A stretch of 64,000 nt of DNA from Syntrophaceae bacterium UBA6087 (GTDB taxonomy: Bacteria > Desulfobacterota > Desulfomonilia > UBA1062), in contig DIXF01000005.1 of assembly GCA_002448235.1 (NCBI GenBank), positions 62,001-126,000 on the forward strand. The letters are read 5' to 3'. The notes beneath the pieces were generated by a model. The model was not told where the DNA came from and did no database searches. It was given only the letters and a program-made list of their open reading frames with translations. Made by a program: the position numbers and the translations under genes. Below are positions 27,208-35,573 of the stretch, piece after piece (positions within the stretch are counted from its first letter, which is position 1; each line of letters starts with the position of its first letter).

Positions 27208-27792
27208 ATGAAAAGAACACTGATCAGGATACTCATTTTTATGACCTCTTTGCCCATAAAGATTATTTTGCCTTTCATGACCCTCATGAAGCGCATCTAC
27301 TATCCGGCACGCCTGAAGGCGGACATTGTTTTTCTGGACCCTTCCGTTCAGTGTGACGGGAGGGTGTATGTCCTCGGGACAAGGAACGTACGGATGGGCT
27401 TGCGGTGCAGGATCGGCCGCGACACGGAGTTCGAGACCGCAGAGACCGGCAACATCCGGCTCGGCGACGACGTCCGGATAAACAGAGGCTGCACGCTCGT
27501 GTCCTATGCAGGGATTACAATCGGGGAGTACGCCATCGTCGGCGAGTACGTGTCCATCAGGGATGCAAATCACGGCATGAGTCCGGATGAGCCCATGCGC
27601 TGCCAGAAACACGCCTCCTCACCCATTTGCATTGGCAGAGACGTCTGGATAGGCCGAGGAAGCTGTATCCTGCCCGGCGTGACCATCGGTGAAGGCTCGG
27701 TGGTAGGGGCCAACAGCGTGGTGAATGCCGACATCCCGCCGTATTCCATTGCGGCCGGGATACCGGCAAAGATCGTAAAGAAACGACAGTAG
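27208..27792 (+). CDS. hexapeptide acyltransferase (maltose/galactoside O-acetyltransferase-like)
   Basis: A 194-residue protein with an N-terminal hydrophobic stretch (about residues 5-25) and a beta-helix domain. Repeats are visible as IRLGDDVRINRGC, GITIGEYAIVGEYVSIRD, ICIGRDVWIGRGSCILPGVTIGEGSVVGANSVV and AAGIPAKIVKK. The ANHG segment (RDANHGMSP) resembles the catalytic His region of the WcaF/maa subgroup. It likely O-acetylates a sugar of the repeat unit using acetyl-CoA. It is 30 bases downstream of the previous acyltransferase, so two different acylations are possible. Confidence 0.8.
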   Translation: MKRTLIRILIFMTSLPIKIILPFMTLMKRIYYPARLKADIVFLDPSVQCDGRVYVLGTRNVRMGLRCRIGRDTEFETAETGNIRLGDDVRINRGCTLVSYAGITIGEYAIVGEYVSIRDANHGMSPDEPMRCQKHASSPICIGRDVWIGRGSCILPGVTIGEGSVVGANSVVNADIPPYSIAAGIPAKIVKKRQ

Positions 27793-27819
27793 GAATTCAC
27801 CTAAAGAGAACCTTCCAGC

Positions 27820-29052
27820 ATGAAAAACGACATGACCATGGCGTACCTGGCCCCCGAGATACCGGCCCTGTCCGCGACCTTTGTCTATAACGAGCTCCTC
27901 GAGGTGGAAAAGCTCGGGATAAGAGTCATCCCCATATCGGTGCATATCCCCGGGACAAAGGCGCTTGAAGGCCCGGCCCGGGAGCTCGCTGAAAGGACCT
28001 GTTATCTCTATAGAAACCCTCTGCGCGTCTTTATCCGGGATGCCTTCTTCATGGCCTTCTCCAGTCGGTCGAAGTTCGTAACCGCTCTCGGGTATGCCCT
28101 GAAAGACGCCCTGCACGTCGGCCCTGTCAACCGCACCGCGGCCGGCATTCTCTACCGGTTCCTCGCAGCTTCGAGGGTTGCCCGCATCCTCATCGATAAG
28201 GGCTGTACACACATTCATGCCCATTTCGCCCATGTCCCTACCGACATAGCCATGTATGCCTCGCTCATGACGGGCGTACCCTACAGCTTCACGGCCCACG
28301 CAAACGATATCTTCGTCCGGGGATGGCTCCTCAGCGAAAAGGTGAGGCGGTCGAAGTTCACTGCAGCGATCTCGGAGTTCAACCGCGAGTATCTCATCAC
28401 GCGCGGCGCATCGGGAGACAAGGTGCACATCGTTCACTGCGGCGTCCATCCAGGCTCATTCACACGCCGGGAGGCGAGAGGCATCCACGGTCCTCTAAAG
28501 ATGGGTTCTCTGGGGAGAATGGTGGAGAAAAAGGGATTCGATGTCCTCATCGACGCGTGCAGGATTCTGAAAAATGCCCGGGTGCCCTTCACCGTAGAGC
28601 TTGCAGGAGACGGTCCGCTGATGCAGGAGCTCGTCATACAGGCCTCATCGTCCGGGTTATCCCAGGAGGTCAGGTTCATGGGTCCTCTGCCGCATGAGAA
28701 AGTGCCGGGCTGGCTCAAAGATCTCGACCTTTTCGTCCTCCCATGCAAAAAAGACCGCGAAGGGGATATGGACGGGGTCCCCGTAGTGCTCATGGAGGCC
28801 ATGCTCTCGGGCGTGCCCGTTGTCTCGACCAGGCTTACGGGAATCCCGGAGCTTATCGAAGACCGCGTGACCGGCTATCTCGCAGACCCGGCCGACCCTG
28901 TAAGCCTCGCCTCGTCCATAGAAGATGCCGTACGCGAAGGGCATGTCCTCTCAGAGGTTGTCCAAAATGCCGTCGATAAGGTGCACACCGATTTCGATCT
29001 CTCGCAAAATGCAGAAAAGCTTGCGGGCCTTTTCCGAAAGAAGCTGCCATGA
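27820..29052 (+). CDS. glycosyltransferase family 4, WcaL-like
   Basis: A 410-residue GT-B enzyme. The N-terminus reads MAYLAPEIPALSATFVYNEL, like colanic-acid WcaL-type enzymes that begin with a PxxSETF-like motif. Further landmarks are HIHAHFAHVPTDIA, YSFTAHANDIF, MGSLGRMVEKKGFDVLI, LAGDGPLMQELV, FMGPLPHEKVPGWL and the donor motif GVPVVLMEAMLSGVPVVST. It probably transfers galactose or a related sugar, but that cannot be fixed here. The stop overlaps the next gene's ATG by four bases. Confidence 0.85.
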   Translation: MKNDMTMAYLAPEIPALSATFVYNELLEVEKLGIRVIPISVHIPGTKALEGPARELAERTCYLYRNPLRVFIRDAFFMAFSSRSKFVTALGYALKDALHVGPVNRTAAGILYRFLAASRVARILIDKGCTHIHAHFAHVPTDIAMYASLMTGVPYSFTAHANDIFVRGWLLSEKVRRSKFTAAISEFNREYLITRGASGDKVHIVHCGVHPGSFTRREARGIHGPLKMGSLGRMVEKKGFDVLIDACRILKNARVPFTVELAGDGPLMQELVIQASSSGLSQEVRFMGPLPHEKVPGWLKDLDLFVLPCKKDREGDMDGVPVVLMEAMLSGVPVVSTRLTGIPELIEDRVTGYLADPADPVSLASSIEDAVREGHVLSEVVQNAVDKVHTDFDLSQNAEKLAGLFRKKLP

Positions 29053-29948
29053 ATCAGAAGACCCCCCGATACGTCATCATCACACCGGTACGGAACGAGG
29101 AGAAGTATCTGCCGGGCATGATCTTAAGCATCGCGGAACAGAGCGTCACGCCTGTGGAATTCATCATTGTCGATGACGGTTCTACCGACGGCACGCATGA
29201 GATCATCCGGGAGGCTGCTGAAAAATATCCCTGGGTTCACTCCGTAAGGAGGCAGGACCGCGGGGAGAGGAAGGTGGGTCCCGGCGTGGTCGAAGCCTTT
29301 TACGACGGCTATGGGGCAATCAGGACGGAAGAGTACGATTTCATCTGCAAGATGGACGGAGACCTCACCGTGGGGCCGCGATACTTTGAGACACTTTTCG
29401 AAAAGTTCGCTCATGACCCGTTCCTGGGGGCGGCAAGCGGCAAGCTTTTTCTGGACTTAAACGATGGCAAGCTCGTCGAGGAGCGCATTACGGACGAAAG
29501 CGTGCTCGGAGGCGTCCTTTGCCTGAAGAAGAAATGCTTCGACGCCATCGGCGGGTTTGTTCGCCAGGTCATGTGGGACGGCATCACCTTTCACCGCTGC
29601 CGCATGGAGGGTTTCAGGACGTGCAGCTTTAAGGACCGCGATCTCATGATCTCCGACCACCGCATTATGGGCTCTTCGCACAAGAGCATCTTCCACGGCC
29701 GCACCAGATGGGGATGGGGACAGTACTTCATGGGCACCCACCCCCTGTACATCCTGGCCGTCGGCGCCTACCGGATGCTCGAGCGCCCCTTCGCCATCGG
29801 CGGCATCCTCATCCTCTGGGGATACCTCAAAGCATGGCTCATGAGAACACCGAGGTACAATTTCCCGGGTTTCCGGAAATCCCTCCACGCCTGGCAGATG
29901 GAACGGCTCAGGCTGGGGAAAAGGATCGAGGTTATCCCTCCCGCATGA
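29049..29948 (+). CDS. glycosyltransferase family 2
   Basis: A 299-residue GT-A enzyme. The N-terminus carries VIITPVRNEEKYLPGMILSI, then FIIVDDGSTDGTHEII, and a D-x-D equivalent in CKMDGDLTVG (near residue 105). The later segment GGVLCLKKKCFDAIGGF matches the acceptor-binding part. The last 80 residues include a hydrophobic stretch (near residues 235-260) that may dock it on the membrane. ATGA overlap with the GT4 gene indicates coupling. The sugar is unknown. Confidence 0.85.
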   Translation: MNQKTPRYVIITPVRNEEKYLPGMILSIAEQSVTPVEFIIVDDGSTDGTHEIIREAAEKYPWVHSVRRQDRGERKVGPGVVEAFYDGYGAIRTEEYDFICKMDGDLTVGPRYFETLFEKFAHDPFLGAASGKLFLDLNDGKLVEERITDESVLGGVLCLKKKCFDAIGGFVRQVMWDGITFHRCRMEGFRTCSFKDRDLMISDHRIMGSSHKSIFHGRTRWGWGQYFMGTHPLYILAVGAYRMLERPFAIGGILILWGYLKAWLMRTPRYNFPGFRKSLHAWQMERLRLGKRIEVIPPA

Positions 29949-29984
29949 GAGCAGGGGAAAACCATTATCCGGAGAAGAACGAAG

Positions 29985-30959
29985 ATGCCTGCTCCTGTTG
30001 ACCTCTCCGTAATTATTGTATCCTTCAATACCAGGGAAACGACCCGGGAATGCCTTTCATATATCGTGCGGTACTCACCCGACGCTTCCTTCGAGGTCAT
30101 TGTCGTCGACAATGCATCCGCAGACGGATCCGCAGACATGGTGGAGCATGATTTCCCCTGGGTAAGGCTCATCCGCCTCAAAAAGAACAAGGGGTTTGCG
30201 GGTGGCAATAACGAAGGGATCAGGAAGGCGTCGGGCAGGTATATCCTGCTCCTGAATTCGGATGCATTCATCGGCGAAGGCGTTTTCAATTCCACCCTCG
30301 ACTTCATGAAAAAAAATCCATCCATCGGCGTACTCGGGTGCTCGCTTACCAATGCGGACGGCTCACCGCAGGCTTCGGCCAGGATGCTTCCGAGCCTGTT
30401 GAACAAATTCCTCGTCATCACGGGCCTCACCTCCCGTTTCCCGAAGTCGCGATTCTTCGGCCGGGTCGATTTTTCCTGGTGGGACCACTCGTACCCCCGC
30501 AGGGTCGGATGGGTCGTGGGTGCCTATTTCCTGATCCGCAGAGAGGTCGTGGAGGGAGTGGGACTGCTCGACGAAAGATATTTCCTGTATTCGGAGGAGA
30601 TCGACTTCTGCAAGTCTGCACAGAAGTCGGGCTGGGATGTGGTGTACTACCCCTATGCCCGGGTCGTCCACCTGGGAGGACAGAGCGCTGCGTGCACCGG
30701 CTCACAGGTATCGGCTCACGGCAGGCAGCTTACGGCCCAGCGTATCAAAAGCGAGTTCAGATACTACCGTAAGTGGCACGGCGTGGCCGGGGTCACGGCA
30801 TCCGCCCTCGTGGAACTCGCCTGGCGGATCGCGGTACTGATAAAGAACCTGCCTTTCCGCTCTCGGAAAGCACAGCTGAAGAGAAGCGAGTCCCTCAAGG
30901 TCTCCAGGCTCATCGTCGAGACGCTTCTTACGGACAGCTTCGGCAAGGGGGCAAACTGA
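29985..30959 (+). CDS. glycosyltransferase family 2, rhamnosyltransferase-like
   Basis: A 324-residue GT2 enzyme. The motifs are SVIIVSFNTRETTRECL, VIVVDNASADGSADMV, KGFAGGNNEGIRKASG, the D-x-D-like LLLNSDAFI, VGAYFLIRREVVEGVG and FLYSEEIDFCKSAQ. These are the landmarks of the dTDP-Rha:GlcNAc rhamnosyltransferase-like branch (WbbL), the same branch as the first half of the 8852 fusion. The assignment to rhamnose is inference. It starts at ATG 29985 after a GGAGAAGAACGAAG leader. Its TGA overlaps the ATG of the following acyltransferase. Confidence 0.85.
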   Translation: MPAPVDLSVIIVSFNTRETTRECLSYIVRYSPDASFEVIVVDNASADGSADMVEHDFPWVRLIRLKKNKGFAGGNNEGIRKASGRYILLLNSDAFIGEGVFNSTLDFMKKNPSIGVLGCSLTNADGSPQASARMLPSLLNKFLVITGLTSRFPKSRFFGRVDFSWWDHSYPRRVGWVVGAYFLIRREVVEGVGLLDERYFLYSEEIDFCKSAQKSGWDVVYYPYARVVHLGGQSAACTGSQVSAHGRQLTAQRIKSEFRYYRKWHGVAGVTASALVELAWRIAVLIKNLPFRSRKAQLKRSESLKVSRLIVETLLTDSFGKGAN

Positions 30960-31540
30960 TGGGACCCGTAAAAAGATGGAAGCATCTCATGAACAGGCTG
31001 CGCCTCATGCTCGACAAATCTTTCTATCCCGAATACTTGAGGAGGCAGGGGGTGCAGATCGGGACAAACACCTCCGTCCTGTATCCTGCTTACATCGACG
31101 GCCGGCTGCCGTATCTCGTGGAGATCGGAGACAACGTCATCATATCCCTGAACGTGACCATCCTCACCCACGATGCAACGACTGCCTATGCCGGGGACCT
31201 CATCAAGGTCGGCAAGGTCGTGATCCGTGACCGGTGCTTCATCGGCGCGAATTCGACCATCCTGTGCAATGTGACCGTAGGCCCCAACTCGATCGTAGGC
31301 GCGGGCTCGATGGTTATCCGTGATGTCCCCCCCGATACCGTCTGCGCCGGAAATCCTGCCAGGGTCATCGGAACAGTTGAAGAATTCAAGAAAACCCATG
31401 CCGTGCTCGGCAAAGAGCGGCCTCTCTTCCTCGCAGGAAACTACATGCACCCGTATATCCCGGAGGAAACGAGAAAAGAATTGCGCCGGGCACTGGCCGG
31501 GGATTTCGGGTATTTCTGCTCGAAATTCCCTCGTGAATAG
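30959..31540 (+). CDS. hexapeptide-repeat acyltransferase
   Basis: Start is ATG 30959, sharing its A with the TGA of the preceding gene; an upstream open frame to 30773 overlaps that gene and is not supported. The 193-residue protein has beta-helix repeats (YIDGRLPYLVEIGDNVIISL, TILTHDATT, IRDRCFIGANSTIL, VGPNSIVGAGSMVI) and GNPARVIG, as in WcaF/maltose-acetyltransferase-like enzymes. THDA is the probable catalytic histidine context. A C-terminal extension of about 50 residues after GNPARVIG is longer than usual. It is the third acyltransferase of the locus, so the polymer may carry several acyl groups. Confidence 0.8.
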   Translation: MGPVKRWKHLMNRLRLMLDKSFYPEYLRRQGVQIGTNTSVLYPAYIDGRLPYLVEIGDNVIISLNVTILTHDATTAYAGDLIKVGKVVIRDRCFIGANSTILCNVTVGPNSIVGAGSMVIRDVPPDTVCAGNPARVIGTVEEFKKTHAVLGKERPLFLAGNYMHPYIPEETRKELRRALAGDFGYFCSKFPRE

Positions 31541-31552
31541 TTCCTTTATCTT

Positions 31553-32647
31553 ATGAGCCATATGCATCTTAACGATACGCATAAGCAGACTCAGGCAGCC
31601 GCGGGAAAGGATCTTCCGGCTATAAGCGTAGTGATTATCGGGATCAATGTGGAACAGTACATTGGCGATTGCATTTCATCGGTGCTTCATGCCGATTATC
31701 CGCAGGAAAACCTTGAGATCATCTACGTGGATGGGGGTTCGAACGATCGCAGCATCGAGATTGCGAAGAAATTTCGCTCAATAAGGACAATCGAGCTCAT
31801 GGACCCGCATCCCACCCCCGGCAAGGGCCGCAATGCAGGGATTGCACAGGCCAGCCATGCTATTGTCCAGTTCCTTGATGCAGATACCGTTCTCCATCCG
31901 GGATGGCTCCGTACGGCTTTGCCGTATCTGGACGGCGCTGTAGCAGCCGTGGCTGGACGTATTCAGGAGAAGTATCCGGGGAAGAATATCTACCATACCA
32001 TCGGCAACATGGAATGGGGCATTTCCGCAGGCAAACAGGGGCACCTGTTTACGGAAGGCCCGAGCCGGACCTTTGGCGGCATCGTGCTGGCGCGTAAAGA
32101 CGCGATCTTGTCCGCGGGCGGGTATGACGAGAGCCTCGTAGCAGGGGAAGACCCTGATTTGAGCTACCGGGTACGGAGGCAGGGGCAGACCATTTACCGG
32201 ATAACGGCCGACATGGTCGTGCATGACCTCAACATGAACTCTTTCAGACACTACTGCAGAAGGGCTTATCGGAGCGGCCACGCCTATGCTGAAATCGGGC
32301 TCAGGTACAGGAAGGAAAAAGAAAAGTTTTTCTTGAGACAGCTCCTGCGGATCTGCCTCGGCGCTACGGTCCCTTTCGCCCTCATATGTTCGGGCGTCCT
32401 CCTGAAGCGGTCCTGTTTTGCTGTACTTATCGCTGCAGCCCTCGCCTGCAGGCCATTCCGCAAGATAAACGATTTTGCCGCTCCGCCATTGGGCATTCGG
32501 GTGGCCTTCCTCTACTGCGCTCACCTCTCGTTTGTCGTATATCCACAGTTCTTCGGTGTTCTGAGGTACCTGGCAACATGCATCACCGGCAGGGCTTTGC
32601 AGAACAAAGGCTTTGTTCCTTTTGCGAAGAAGGATAAAAAGGCATGA
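31553..32647 (+). CDS. glycosyltransferase family 2 with C-terminal membrane segments
   Basis: A 364-residue GT2 enzyme. Motifs are SVVIIGINVEQYIGDCISSV, EIIYVDGGSNDRSIEI, GKGRNAGI, the D-x-D-like FLDADTVLHPGW and GGYDESLVAGEDPDLSYRV. Residues about 250-345 hold two or three hydrophobic segments (for example VPFALICSGVLLK), as in membrane-integrated GT2 enzymes that act on polyprenyl-linked acceptors or secrete polymer. It starts at ATG 31553 with no strong ribosome site. It overlaps the asparagine-synthase-like gene by 4 bases. Confidence 0.85.
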   Translation: MSHMHLNDTHKQTQAAAGKDLPAISVVIIGINVEQYIGDCISSVLHADYPQENLEIIYVDGGSNDRSIEIAKKFRSIRTIELMDPHPTPGKGRNAGIAQASHAIVQFLDADTVLHPGWLRTALPYLDGAVAAVAGRIQEKYPGKNIYHTIGNMEWGISAGKQGHLFTEGPSRTFGGIVLARKDAILSAGGYDESLVAGEDPDLSYRVRRQGQTIYRITADMVVHDLNMNSFRHYCRRAYRSGHAYAEIGLRYRKEKEKFFLRQLLRICLGATVPFALICSGVLLKRSCFAVLIAAALACRPFRKINDFAAPPLGIRVAFLYCAHLSFVVYPQFFGVLRYLATCITGRALQNKGFVPFAKKDKKA

Positions 32648-34524
32648 GCGGAGCCTACATCGTCCGAAAAGAGAAGCCGTCAGATCTGCACGGGCTTGCA
32701 CAAGAGCTTTCTTCAGCCCTTTCCTACGGCGGAGAATTTATAAACCATTACCATGTCCATGGCCAAACCGTCATGGGACTTGTGGGCAACGACAAGTTCA
32801 GAAAAGGGATCATGCCTGTCTATGTTCGCGCTGAAGGACTCTGGGCAGTAATCCTGGGCGAGCTCCATGAAAGCGAACCCCTGGCTTCCTTCTGCAACCG
32901 GAATCCCGACATCCGTGACGATGCAGGCGTGTTTGCCCGTCTGTACCGGAACGGGGGGCTCGTAAAGGCGCTCCCGAACCTCAACGGCGCCTTCTTCGTA
33001 ATGCTCCTCGACCCCGTCGATGGAACGATTGTCGCTGCAAACGACCGGTACGGCCTTTATCCCATGTACTGGTCACAGAGTTCCGAGGGATTCTGCCTGG
33101 GGAGCAGAGTCCTCTGCTCCGTCATCTCCCGCATTGCGGATGGAGAATGGGACCTTGCAGGCGCCGCTCAGCTCTTTTCCCTGGACGATTTTCTCGGCGA
33201 AAGAACCCTGATCTCGGGAGTGAGCGCATTCCCCCAGGCAACGGTCATGATCGGAAATGGCAACGAACTCTCCTGGCAGAGATACTGGAACTACCGGTAT
33301 GTTCCCGATGATCATCGGGCATCCGAAAGCGAATTGGCTGAAGAGCTGGGGCGTCGCTTCCTCAAGGCCGTACAGGCACAGACAAAAAGCGCCGGACGCA
33401 TCGGCGTGACATTGAGCGGAGGCCTCGATTCACGGGCTCTCGTCGCTGCAGCCTCACGTGCAGGGATACCGCTGCAAACCTTTACCTGGGGCAAACCCGA
33501 TTCTTACGACAGGATTTTTGCTGCACAGGTTGCCCGGCTTTATGGGACGGAACATCACGACTGTGATTATGTATGCCACAATGTCCAGAGCAGATACGCT
33601 GAAGGTATGAGGATAACCGAAGGCCTCATAAATTACTTCGACTGCCATATGCTCTTCCATCTCCACATCCTCAAAGACCGCGCAGACCTCATCCTCAATG
33701 GATATGCCGGAGATCTCCTGCTGGGAGGTTCATATCTCAGGAATGCCTGGATGTCGCAATCCCCGGATGAAAAACTTGCAGGCAAACTGTTCGCCTGGAG
33801 AAACACCCTTCTCCCCGAGGCATTGCTGGCGGATGCGATTCCCGGTTTTTCCCGGCTCGAAAGGCAGAACCTTCCTTCTACGCTGTTCCGGGAAATGATC
33901 TCCGGGCGGGCGGGCGGCCTCCCTCCGGCTGATGCCGCCGACTCGTTCTTCCTGGAAAACCGCGTGCGGAGGTCCACATCCATGGGCACTGTGCTGATGC
34001 GCGAAACAGTCGAATCCGCTTCATGCTTTTTCGATTATCCGTTTCTGGACCTCATCACCGCTGTTCCGTATTCGCTCCGCTACGAACACCGGATATACCG
34101 GGAAATGCTCAAAGCCTCATTCCCCGAGGCTTTGAGGGTACGGTGGCAGAGAACCCTGCTGCCCGCGTACACCCCTTCTGCAATGGATCTGCCCGCCAAG
34201 GCATTCCTCAAAGGCTGCAGAATCCTCGAGAACAACTTTCATTGGCCGCACATTTCTTCCCGCCAGGCCCCGATCGACTTCTCCAGCTTGGTCAGAGGAA
34301 TCTTGAGACCTTGGATGGAAGGCATCATCTACGAGACTGATCCGACAAGCGATCAGATACTGAGACCCGGTTTCTGCGAGCAGATATGGGAAAAGCATCT
34401 CAAGGGAGAAAATCATATCCGCCTGCTCGGCGTGATCGCGAACATCCGGGGATTTTCCTCACTTTTAAAGGAAACCCGCTCGAAAAAAGCCTCCGGCAAT
34501 CGATCTCCGGTTGAAGCCAGGTGA
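32644..34524 (+). CDS. asparagine-synthase-like protein lacking the N-terminal catalytic cysteine
   Basis: A 626-residue AsnB-family protein. The ATP-pyrophosphatase loop is S258-GGLDS-263, followed by AsnB-type LQTFTWG and YDRIFAAQVARLYGT segments and FLDLITAVPYSLR near residue 470. The N-terminal Ntn-type half is recognisable (LNGAFFVMLLDPVDG and ANDRYGLYPMYW), but the chain begins MSGAY instead of MC, so the glutamine-hydrolysing Cys2 is absent. It may use ammonia or another nucleophile, as beta-lactam synthetases do. In polysaccharide loci such genes are often linked to amidation of uronic acids. The function is inferred; the missing cysteine is observed. Confidence 0.8.
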   Translation: MSGAYIVRKEKPSDLHGLAQELSSALSYGGEFINHYHVHGQTVMGLVGNDKFRKGIMPVYVRAEGLWAVILGELHESEPLASFCNRNPDIRDDAGVFARLYRNGGLVKALPNLNGAFFVMLLDPVDGTIVAANDRYGLYPMYWSQSSEGFCLGSRVLCSVISRIADGEWDLAGAAQLFSLDDFLGERTLISGVSAFPQATVMIGNGNELSWQRYWNYRYVPDDHRASESELAEELGRRFLKAVQAQTKSAGRIGVTLSGGLDSRALVAAASRAGIPLQTFTWGKPDSYDRIFAAQVARLYGTEHHDCDYVCHNVQSRYAEGMRITEGLINYFDCHMLFHLHILKDRADLILNGYAGDLLLGGSYLRNAWMSQSPDEKLAGKLFAWRNTLLPEALLADAIPGFSRLERQNLPSTLFREMISGRAGGLPPADAADSFFLENRVRRSTSMGTVLMRETVESASCFFDYPFLDLITAVPYSLRYEHRIYREMLKASFPEALRVRWQRTLLPAYTPSAMDLPAKAFLKGCRILENNFHWPHISSRQAPIDFSSLVRGILRPWMEGIIYETDPTSDQILRPGFCEQIWEKHLKGENHIRLLGVIANIRGFSSLLKETRSKKASGNRSPVEAR

Positions 34525-34643
34525 CGGAAAATTCAAGCAAAGCGAGTTATGGTCGATGAAATACAATGGAGTATCGAAGCTTATCGGCAGATTATTGAAA
34601 GGATAGAATGCTGCCGGCTGATGAGCGGCGGGAGGTCTGACAA

Positions 34644-35567
34644 ATGAAGTTTGACGATATGCAGAAGAATAACACCAGGTCCATCACAGGAAAAACCCCT
34701 TCTCTCCTGAGCAGCCCTGTCTCAAGAGTGATCTGTGCGGTATCCGCAGCAATCCTTACCGTGCTCATATCACTTTCCTCCGTATCAGCAGAATATTCCC
34801 CCATCCAGTCACCTGCACGGCCTTTCGGTCTGGACATCGTCGATGGGGTACAGCTTGCGGGTTCGGATGCCCGTTCAAGTGTTTTCCAGAGCAATTACCT
34901 GCCTCTCATGAACCAGTGGGGAGACATGGATCTGACTTCTCCATCGTTCACCGACCTCACCTCGACCATCGCCCTGGACCCTTCGATGATCAGCATCGCC
35001 ACGCAGTATGATGCACGGGTATATTTTATCGGCGACAATACCTGGAAGCACAACTCGCTCGGATTCAACACTACGGGCTCGGGAATCACAGGTGGCAACC
35101 CTCTGCTCATCTTTCCGGACGCATCGGAATCCACCGCTCTCACAATGGATAAAATAACCAAGAAGAAAGTACTCACCCGTACTTCCACCGACCCTCTCCT
35201 GCCCGGTGACTTTGTCAGTCTGGGGACTCTCACAAGCGGCGCCACGCTCGATTTCTTCCTGATATCCGAAAGGACAAAAAGGATTGACGATGTCTTTTCA
35301 GCCGATGCTTCGATCAATCCCGACGGGATCAGCCATGCCGTGGCCTTTGCGATGCCTGGCAGCCCTTACCTGTTCATAGGTTTTGAAGACATGTATGGGG
35401 AAACCGGCGGAGGAAGCAATAGCGTCCTCTTTGCCCTGGATATCGGCGCTGGCAATATCCACGCACTGACCAACATGCCCGAACCTTCGACAATGCTTGT
35501 CCTGGGATCATTCCTCTCTCTCGTGATATACCGGAAGCGCACTCTTGATCTTCAACGTAAATCTTAA
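34644..35567 (+). CDS. PEP-CTERM sorting-domain protein
   Basis: A 307-residue secreted protein. The N-region (about residues 1-30) is long and polar, followed by a hydrophobic core and a likely signal cleavage after SVSA (near residue 49). The C-terminus shows the exosortase tripartite signal: M278-P279-E280-P281-S, a membrane stretch TMLVLGSFLSLVIY and a basic tail YRKRTLDLQRKS. The intervening region is beta-rich, low in cysteine and matches no family I recognise. The gene has a GGGAGG ribosome site and lies two genes upstream of the exosortase, which is expected to process this protein and anchor or release it at the envelope. Confidence 0.88.
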   Translation: MKFDDMQKNNTRSITGKTPSLLSSPVSRVICAVSAAILTVLISLSSVSAEYSPIQSPARPFGLDIVDGVQLAGSDARSSVFQSNYLPLMNQWGDMDLTSPSFTDLTSTIALDPSMISIATQYDARVYFIGDNTWKHNSLGFNTTGSGITGGNPLLIFPDASESTALTMDKITKKKVLTRTSTDPLLPGDFVSLGTLTSGATLDFFLISERTKRIDDVFSADASINPDGISHAVAFAMPGSPYLFIGFEDMYGETGGGSNSVLFALDIGAGNIHALTNMPEPSTMLVLGSFLSLVIYRKRTLDLQRKS

Positions 35568-35573
35568 AATGAC

